Positions 57,601-64,000 of a stretch of 64,000 nucleotides of DNA are shown in pieces; within the stretch, counting starts at the first letter, position 1, and each line of letters starts with the position of its first letter. The notes beneath the pieces were generated by a model, which saw only the letters and a program-made list of their open reading frames with translations, was not told where the DNA came from and made no database searches. The DNA is taken from contig MNCI01021389.1 of NCBI GenBank assembly GCA_015680685.1, positions 677,570-741,569 of the forward strand. The letters are read 5' to 3'. Position numbers and translations under genes: made by a program. The stretch is from Gnetum montanum. Lineage: Eukaryota > Streptophyta > Gnetopsida > Gnetales > Gnetaceae.

Positions 57601-60600
57601 ACATATAGCAATCATCTCAAAACCTGAGGAAAGTATAAACAATACATGCGTAAATGACATATAAACGTAATTGTGGTAGGATATCTTTGAAATTGAAGCT
57701 CCAAATGTTATTACCTTATGCTTAGCAGGAATGAATAGATATTGCTGCTTTAAAGTATCCACGGTAGAATACTTTGATGAGACCTCCACCTGAAATGATA
57801 ATTCTTTAGGCAATTATGAAACAGTATATAAAAATAAGGTAAATAACAGGCTTGAATTAAACGTCTGTGCAAATCCATGCTCGTGAATGATAAGACATAC
57901 AAACCTTTGCAGGATTTTTGAGACATGCCCTTTGAAGTTTCGCCACCTGCAGAATAAAACAAACACCTACATAATTACATTGTCGAGAAGGTGCCGGTTG
58001 AAAAATGTCTTCTAACTAGTAAAAAGGAAATTTTACTGATGAAAAAGGAATGGAAGTACAACCAGAATTGTCTTGAGATTTCAGATATCAACCAAGAAAT
58101 ACGATCAAACTTCCACTGCATAAGCTATCATCTAAAAGTAACAATCCATTCCAGACTTCAGAGATGATAGCTTATGCATTGCTTATGATATGAAGTGATT
58201 GTCCTCTGATACTTATAGCAATGGTGATATTAGGTAACAGGTTGTGTCCAATCATCATTCAACGGTTATCTTGTAGTGCTGTGGTGACATATTATCATCA
58301 TCATCATCCTAGCCTTTTACTAACAAAGTGAGTCCACTACGTGATGAGAAATATGTATATGTAAAATTGTGTGAATATGTATACCAGCAAGGTGATGGCT
58401 AAATTGGCAATTTAACGGTTTGCTAACCAAAATTCACAAGTTCTACTTGCCCCAACCGATGCACTATCACATCTAAGTTAAAATCAGTTGATTGAATGTA
58501 TATTTGCAACAGTAATCATGTCGTTTGCTGTAAACTAAACATTGTTTGGTATTGGGTTCACGCAACGATTTGTTGTTTCAAAGATGACAGTTTGATTCTG
58601 GATTGTGCTTCGCTGGCATCAATCTGGTAGATAGAGAAATAAACTTGTAACCAAATGTGTATATTCAATTTCAAGCATGTCCACACATGCAAAAAATTAA
58701 AAGAGAAGTTGCCTAAATTGATAAAGCCATTAAAGTGACAAGGCACATTTTTTTTTACGAATTAACTGTACAATTTTTTTAAAAAAGGGACCAACAGCTA
58801 GGATGTGCCAGCACAATGAAAAAACTCTGATCGCAAAGCTAAGTCAACCTTCCATTCAGAATATATGGATTGGCCATTATTTGATTTTTCCATTCAAAAT
58901 ATACAAAATTAAATTAACTAAAAAACATCGAACCCTGTACCCACCACAGTTTACTAAAATAATACCCTTGGATAGTGGTAGATATAAAGATTATGCAAGC
59001 TCTCATTCGAATAGTGTTTATATAGAATAATGGAATTCAGACAATTTAAGAAATTTTTAAGACAAATAATAAGTTCATTCATACCGAACAGTTTTGGTAC
59101 CAGGGAACTCTGAGATGGTAGAACTAGTACCAGGGGTATGATTGCTTCTTGGCTTCTTGGCCAAAACAAGCAACATAAAAACAGTTATAATGGTTTAATA
59201 AAATACCTTATTAGTCATGGTTGCAGAAAACAAATATGTTCTTCTTTCTCTGGGAATGACCTTAAGAATTTCATTAATTTCCTTTTCAAAATCCATATGC
59301 AACAGTCGATCAGCTTCATCAAGAACCTTCCACATTGAAGTAAAAGAATTGGATCAATATAACAACAAATAAAAAATAAAAAATAAAGGCATGCCAGCAA
59401 GCAATGCTAATCAAAACTTATATTAATAGAAATCAGCACAATTTTTTTTATCTGCTTAAGCTGATGATGACAATTTTAACCTACCAAATATTTCAATGTT
59501 CGTAAGTTAAAGCCTTTTGTATTTGATAGATGATCTAAAAGACGGCCAGGAGTTCCTACCTGTTGTAAAAAGTAAATATCTCAGTTTAGTTAGAAACACT
59601 GAAACAAAAAAAATGTATTTTTATTAACCCAAAACAAATATAATAAATAAATCATGAAACGGGATTGTCATATAAAAATATTAATTATATTCCAAATTTA
59701 AATTATTGAAAACAAGAAAATCAATTAATTAACAACAAAACATAATGATTTTAAGACTTTTCCTTTACAATAGCGTTCCACTGCAGATATAAGCAATCAT
59801 ATTCATAACTACTGAAATCATACAGGTTGTCACTTGTTAGCAATGGTGAAGAAGTTGAAAATATAACAAGAGTTCAAAAGATGAAATGGCAATACAGGCT
59901 CAGATAGGGCAGATTGTATTATAGGCTTGAGGGTTTTAGAGCAATAAGTCTGAGGGAAGAGTAGGAAATACCCTAATGAAAGAATTAAAATGTCTTGCAG
60001 TTGTCCTAAAGGATTCAAAGAAAAAACTTTATGATAGACTCTGGCTGATACAACATGCTCAACCAGTCAATACATTGACTGCAGTGCTCAAGCTTGGATG
60101 GTTGAACTTAGGGGACAAATGAAACAAATTACTTTTTAGAACAGCTAAGAGGAACAGGCTCAGAAAAGGGAAAGATAATGCACACCGACATTAATAGATG
60201 GTGAGAAATATGTAGCCTGGGTTGCCCTTTCTAGGCAGAAATATCAAAATGGGAAGGCAGATCAGTGCTGTGTTATAACATGGTCAAAGATTATTGGCAA
60301 ATGCAGTTTGTGATCTGCATGAGGCATATTGGGCAGAAGAATTTCATTTTTGGCTCATGAAAGTGGCAGGAATTGGTCCTCTGACCTGAAGGTAGACAAT
60401 AATCTCACAACATTCTAGCTCTAACAAAAGATAAAAAATATTTTAAAAAAAAAACAATACTACTTCAAGGAGGAGTTGCACTTTTGGTGACCAAAAGGGG
60501 TATTAATGCACCAACCCACTCCATCTCATTTTCAAACAATGTCAGTTTCATTTTTCATATTCCCAAACTCTTCAGCCCCAGTGCAATAGCCACCATTTAT

Positions 60601-63600
60601 GTGCAGAAAACAGCATGGAAAAAAATCAATCCATGATTAAAAAAAATACTAGAGCATAGAAATCATGATTGAATTTCCAGTGCCATCCATCCATCGCAAT
60701 GGAGAAAAACATTTGCTCTCTCTCTAATGAAATGGCTTGCAGCAGCAAAATAACGCTAACAGTGAGTATATGCATCATATTCTTTCTGCGTTCAGAATGT
60801 TGGTAGTGCAATTAGTTGTTGCAGCATTCGTCCATTGTGTAGTTCAAACTCCCACAACAATTGCATTCATGATTCTGATTCACCAGAATCAGCCGCTCGA
60901 GAGATTGCATTTTTCTTTGGTCATAATTTATCAAGTATAATGTGTCTTGTAGTTTGATTTCCTGGTACTTGTTTTGGAGTTTATATGTATGTGTGTGCAC
61001 GTACGCATTCCAAACCTTTTGATAAATGAAATTCCTTAATGTGTTACAAATCTAAATATTAATATTGTTAATATTGAAACAGATTTTATTACATCTGGAA
61101 AATGACTAAAGGATTGACTGGACCTTTGTAAGCCAAATGTGTCAAAAATAGATTCAATATGAGGTCTCAAAGTAGACCTGGTGCCTCAAATAAATTATAC
61201 AACATAGAGGATTTATATTATATTTAGATATTACAAAACATGTTTTAGGACAATTTAATACATAGCTTTCATTTTTTATAGCATCTAATACACAATCTGT
61301 AAGTGGGCTTCTACCTAGAAGTGCAATCATTACATATCAATGTTTTTGTTTTTAGTTTTTCGTTTTTTGGAAAAATGCTGCATAGACTATTAATTCAATT
61401 AACAATAATGAGCTCTCTTCCATGCTTTGTGTTCCATCATATCCATAAATAGAAGAAATTTGGATACGCTTATAAACTGTTTGGTAATTCAGTTTTTGAT
61501 TATGTTTAATAACCATCCTGGAATTACAAGGAAATCCTCATTAAGCCTTGAGTTTCATTCTGCCAGTATCTCTGTATGAGGCTTGTTAATTGTTCAGTTT
61601 CAATTTGAAAATTTAACTTGCTTATGTCCTGTATATGTGTCTCATAATAATGTACATAAATAGGTTCTAACTACATTCACTTAACTACATTATGAGAGGC
61701 CATATTTCAAGGGTTTTAGAATGAAATTAAAGATTGAGGATTTTGAAGTACTTAAGCTATTGATTTTTGTATATAGTAGTCTAGGACTGAGAATAAGCTT
61801 TTTGAGGGTTCAACTCATTAACTGCAGCTCACACATTTATGGGTTACAATTAATAGTATTGAAGTTCACTTGCATTGATGATTGTTAGAAGCCAATATGG
61901 TGGTAGCTTAACTAGTAACTGATTTATTTATCAACCAATAAATTATAAGTTCAAGAAAAATGTGTGACATTGTTATACCAATGCTAAAATCAGGTGGGTA
62001 TATGCTTGGTAATGACACAATTTAATTATATTCCAAGGTAGTTGGAAATCTTTCAAATTCTGAACTTCACATTGGGACTTCATATTACTGATATGCTTCT
62101 CCTGCTTTGGGATGGTCATAACGCTCTAAAGTTACCATGCATGCTGTTTTTTTTTTTTAATTCCTCCTAAACAACCTAGCATTTTCTGGTTGCACTATCA
62201 ATGTTCTGACAGAAGGAAGAATATAATATGTTTACTCACTGTTAGCATTATTTTGCTGCTGCAAACCGTTTCATCAGAGAGAGAGAGAGAGGGTTTTTCT
62301 CCAGTGCGATGGATGGATGGCACTGGAAATGCAATCACGGTTTCTATGCTCTGCTATTTTTTAAAAATCATGGTTTGATTTTTTTTTTTACATGCTGTCT
62401 GCCACAAGTAAATGCTGACTACTGCAGTGGGGCGCAAAGTTTGGAAATATAAAAAATGAAACTAACGTTGGTTGAAAATGAGATGGAGTAGGTCAATGCA
62501 TTAATAACCCTTTTTGGCACCAAAAGGCCAACTTGCTTCAAGGATAGCTGCCCTTGCCTGACATAAGCAGAACCAGCTGCTAGGAGAACCACAAAATGCC
62601 ATAAAATAAACAAAATCCTGGGTATCTTCTGAGTTTTTCAATAGCTTCTAAATGGCAGTATTCATACAGTTTTCAATTCCAACTTCCTCCAAATTATAAG
62701 CTAATAAAAGGCAGGATAAAAACCTGTAACACCTATCCGGTCACACTGGAAAGCAATAAGAGCTACTCGGGATAGCCACATCGTAGGGAAATATACTTGC
62801 TAGCCTTTGGATGACAATGCACAACATTATTGTCATTCAGAGTCTGCAACTGTATTTGTGACGTGTTCACAGCCTAGCGGTTGATGTACTGCAGCTTCAA
62901 CAAATGACCCTCTCATAAAAATTCCCAATCAAAGAAACAAGTTGTCAGCCCTTCGTGAAGACCATTATTATGAAATCCTTGAAGGAAAGTTAAGACATCA
63001 AATAGCGTAATATTGATGTTTACTTTAAGCAGCAGAAGAGGAAAATGATCCCATGAATAATTTTGAACAGAGCTTTTTTTAATTATTATTTTTATTTTAC
63101 TTTACATTTCATTGTAGGTATAAAATGTACATTTCCCAAACCAACCCCGAACCAACCCCCATCCTCCTAAAATCCAAAAGAAGCAATAAAGAAAAGGCCA
63201 AAAAGATCAGTTAACAGGTATTTTGCATATCAAAAACATCAATTCAAACATGGTATCAAAATGTACCAGTCAATTTAGCAGGTTAATAGGACTATCAGAA
63301 AAGTGAAAGTGAATTTTGAATCGATGATAAGGAAAAAAACTAATGCAGTAATAGCAAATAAAAACTGTATAAGGATTTTGTGAAAAAATTATCAAGGCCA
63401 AAAACATCTTTAAAACAGTAAGCCGCAAATCTTGAATTCCACATTCTGAGTAAGAAGGCATACTGACTGAAATTACTAGAAATGAAATGGCAAAATATCA
63501 CAACATACATTTAAGAAAATGGCAAAGAAGATCTTGCTTACCACAATATGTGGCCTCTTAGCTAATGCTATAGCTTGTGCCATCATATCAACACCACCAA

Positions 63601-63604
63601 CCAC
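54547..63604 (-). CDS. RH10: DEAD-box ATP-dependent RNA helicase RH10 / DDX47 / Rrp3 type (3' part)
   Basis: ATP-driven RNA unwinding enzyme; orthologues act in the nucleolus in small-subunit pre-rRNA processing. Ten exons, all GT-AG, join in frame to 325 residues plus stop: 63604-63542, 59559-59485, 59326-59207, 57946-57905, 57789-57715, 57559-57413, 57283-57146, 55050-54939, 54854-54766, 54663-54547. Motifs in order: VVGG, TPGR, DEAD (59320-59309), SAT (59227-59219), [27 protein letters not shown]. Assignment to RH10/DDX47 rests on PHIV-.TPGRL.DHL.NTKGF, FIPAKHKD.YLVY, ISGQMSQ.KR and [17 protein letters not shown]. The tail is K/D-rich (DDDD, KKKKSKR), fitting nucleolar import. About 130 residues with the Q motif and Walker A lie past the right edge. 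No frame damage is seen; this is the only gene here that looks functional. Confidence 0.93.
54766..54854 (-). CDS. RH10: RH10 exon i
   Basis: Two bases plus 29 codons, [20 protein letters not shown] to RMAAV. Acceptor TTACAG, donor GTATGA. Confidence 0.92.
54939..55050 (-). CDS. RH10: RH10 exon h (motif VI)
   Basis: 37 codons plus one base, [17 protein letters not shown] to RIEQLI. Acceptor GAGTAG, donor GTAACC; the Gly codon is split with the next exon. Confidence 0.92.
55051..57145 (-). other. RH10: RH10 intron g-h (2.1 kb)
   Basis: AT-rich, no other gene seen. Holds the hairpin at 57018-57101. Confidence 0.85.
57018..57101. repeat. Perfect 29-bp inverted repeat in RH10 intron
   Basis: Arms 57018-57046 and 57073-57101 are exact reverse complements (core TTGTATAGCTTTGATTC), loop 26 nt. 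Origin unknown. Confidence 0.95.
57146..57283 (-). CDS. RH10: RH10 exon g (motif V)
   Basis: 46 codons, [31 protein letters not shown]. Acceptor TTGCAG, donor GTCAGA. Confidence 0.92.
57413..57559 (-). CDS. RH10: RH10 exon f
   Basis: 49 codons, [20 protein letters not shown] (motif IV region), IPISGQMSQ. Acceptor ATATCAG, donor GTTATC. Confidence 0.92.
57715..57789 (-). CDS. RH10: RH10 exon e
   Basis: 25 codons, [14 protein letters not shown] to FIPAKHK. Linker into the second RecA-like domain. Acceptor TTTCAG, donor GTAATA. Confidence 0.9.
57905..57946 (-). CDS. RH10: RH10 exon d
   Basis: 14 codons, [14 protein letters not shown]. Acceptor TCTGCAG, donor GTTTGT. Confidence 0.88.
58117..58178. 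repeat. Perfect 17-bp inverted repeat in RH10 intron
   Basis: TGCATAAGCTATCATCT (58117-58133) and its exact reverse complement at 58162-58178, loop 28 nt. In the intron between exons c and d. Confidence 0.95.
59207..59326 (-). CDS. RH10: RH10 exon c (DEAD and SAT motifs)
   Basis: 40 codons, [16 protein letters not shown] to [11 protein letters not shown] hydrolysis and helicase coupling motifs. Donor GTATTT. Confidence 0.92.
59485..59559 (-). CDS. RH10: RH10 exon b
   Basis: 25 codons with [17 protein letters not shown]. Many orthologues have Ala where Gly precedes TPGR here. Acceptor CAACAG, donor GTAGGT. Confidence 0.9.
59560..63541 (-). other. RH10: RH10 intron a-b (4.0 kb)
   Basis: AT-rich intron holding the 2.1-kb inverted-repeat element at 60465-62545. 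No other gene recognised. Confidence 0.85.
60465..62545. mobile_element. Element with ~350-bp inverted terminal arms in RH10 intron
   Basis: Arms 60465-60812 and 62190-62545 are imperfect reverse complements, with shared words TTTTGGTG.CCAAAA, ACTCCATCTCATTTTCAA, TTCCAGTGCCATCCATCCAT and GCAGCAGCAAAATAA. The 1.4-kb middle has no coding sequence. It may be a non-autonomous DNA transposon (Mutator- or foldback-like) or two facing copies of one short repeat. No target duplication could be found because the outer ends are fuzzy. Confidence 0.75.
63542..63604 (-). CDS. RH10: RH10 exon a (first in window)
   Basis: 21 codons, [10 protein letters not shown]...KRPHIV, the GG motif region before motif Ib. 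Acceptor TTGCAG, donor GTAAGC, phase 0. Upstream exons are outside the window. Confidence 0.9.
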
Positions 63605-64000
63605 CTGCAATTGACAAATGGTAACCATAATGTTAAATTAACATACTAATCCACTTAGTTTCAAATTTACAAGTCCTTCCTCTTTTCCTTGAACTTGTTC
63701 TCATGGGGTTACCTAACTAGTGTAATTTCCCAACCCAATAGTGCTTTAACATATATTTAATATTATCCCATGATTTCTTAATAGACATATCCAATGTAAC
63801 AATAAGCGATTACAACCCACTCTACAGATATATATCCATAAAAAAAGTTAACTAATATAGACATACTAAGATGTCAAAGATACACACTGAGGCAAGCTGA
63901 GAAGGTGGCCTTAGAATTCACACAACTTTGTTATATCATCCAATATGCATGATGTAAATGGACCAACAGTTTGTTAGTTCATACAACAGTCATGCGAGTT
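63605..64000 (-). other. RH10: RH10 intron at the window edge
   Basis: Sequence upstream of exon a; no exon recognised before the window ends. Confidence 0.7.

Noticed and set aside
60626-60811. Small [13 protein letters not shown] and its twin at 62190-62378
   Set aside because: Both are the same segment of the inverted arms read outward; there is no domain and the substitutions do not look protein-constrained.

Overview
The window is nuclear DNA of a seed plant, most likely one with a large, retrotransposon-bloated genome. A gymnosperm or conifer is my inference: the window has long AT-rich introns, old Athila-like elements stacked inside each other and a decayed LINE graveyard, but no single feature proves it. 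It contains one cellular gene, the 3' two-thirds of a DEAD-box RNA helicase on the minus strand (54.5-63.6 kb). Nearly everything left of 54 kb is transposable-element sequence. One N run (22229-22321) and one single N (2082) show a draft assembly.

Region 1 (1-12443): two related Athila-like Ty3/gypsy elements. E2 survives as a 5' piece (1-887) and a 3' piece with its 3' LTR (10231-12443). E1 (888-10230) lies between them with a truncated 5' LTR, tRNA-Asp-type PBS, gag, PR, RT-RNase H, INT, a long 3' region, PPT and 3' LTR. All reading frames are broken.

Region 2 (12444-46657): a nest. The outermost layer is a Ty1/copia element; its RT is cut at 13771 and its pol C-terminus and 3' LTR reappear after 45318. 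Into it went element A (LTRs 13772-14667 and 44506-45318). Into the gag of A went element B (15864-29198, minus strand), a Tat/Ogre-lineage element with two 1308-bp LTRs, a perfect 5-bp target duplication (AAAGT), gag, PR, RT, dual RNase H and INT. Between PR and RT of B is a 1.5-kb non-coding stretch with splice-like ends, filled with a tandem array of GGCC hairpin repeats. A second Athila-like copy, E4 (5' LTR at 33139), lies in the 3' part of A.

The most interesting signal is in the 3' part of the Athila-like elements. Three diverged copies (E1, E2, and the A/E4 3' region) each show AAG|GTA, then CTAAT exactly 23 nt before an AG, giving a candidate intron of only 59-62 nt. In E1 and E2 it is followed directly by an ATG. 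In the A/E4 copy it leads into a long decayed third ORF (about 42.2-43.9 kb) with a segment like the putative plant transposon protein domain, a Q-rich linker and a long coiled coil. The same elements carry a second, internal PPT-like motif just after INT.

Region 3 (46658-54180): fragments of L1-type LINEs (ORF1 zinc knuckles, endonuclease, RT C-termini), including an inverted pair of ORF1 pieces with about 0.8-kb arms, and an RTE-like C-terminal fragment.

Region 4 (54181-64000): the helicase gene, orthologous by motif to plant RH10 / human DDX47 / yeast Rrp3, involved in nucleolar pre-rRNA processing. Ten exons (325 residues) join in frame; about 130 N-terminal residues lie beyond the right edge. 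Its introns hold two perfect short hairpins and a 2.1-kb inverted-repeat element.
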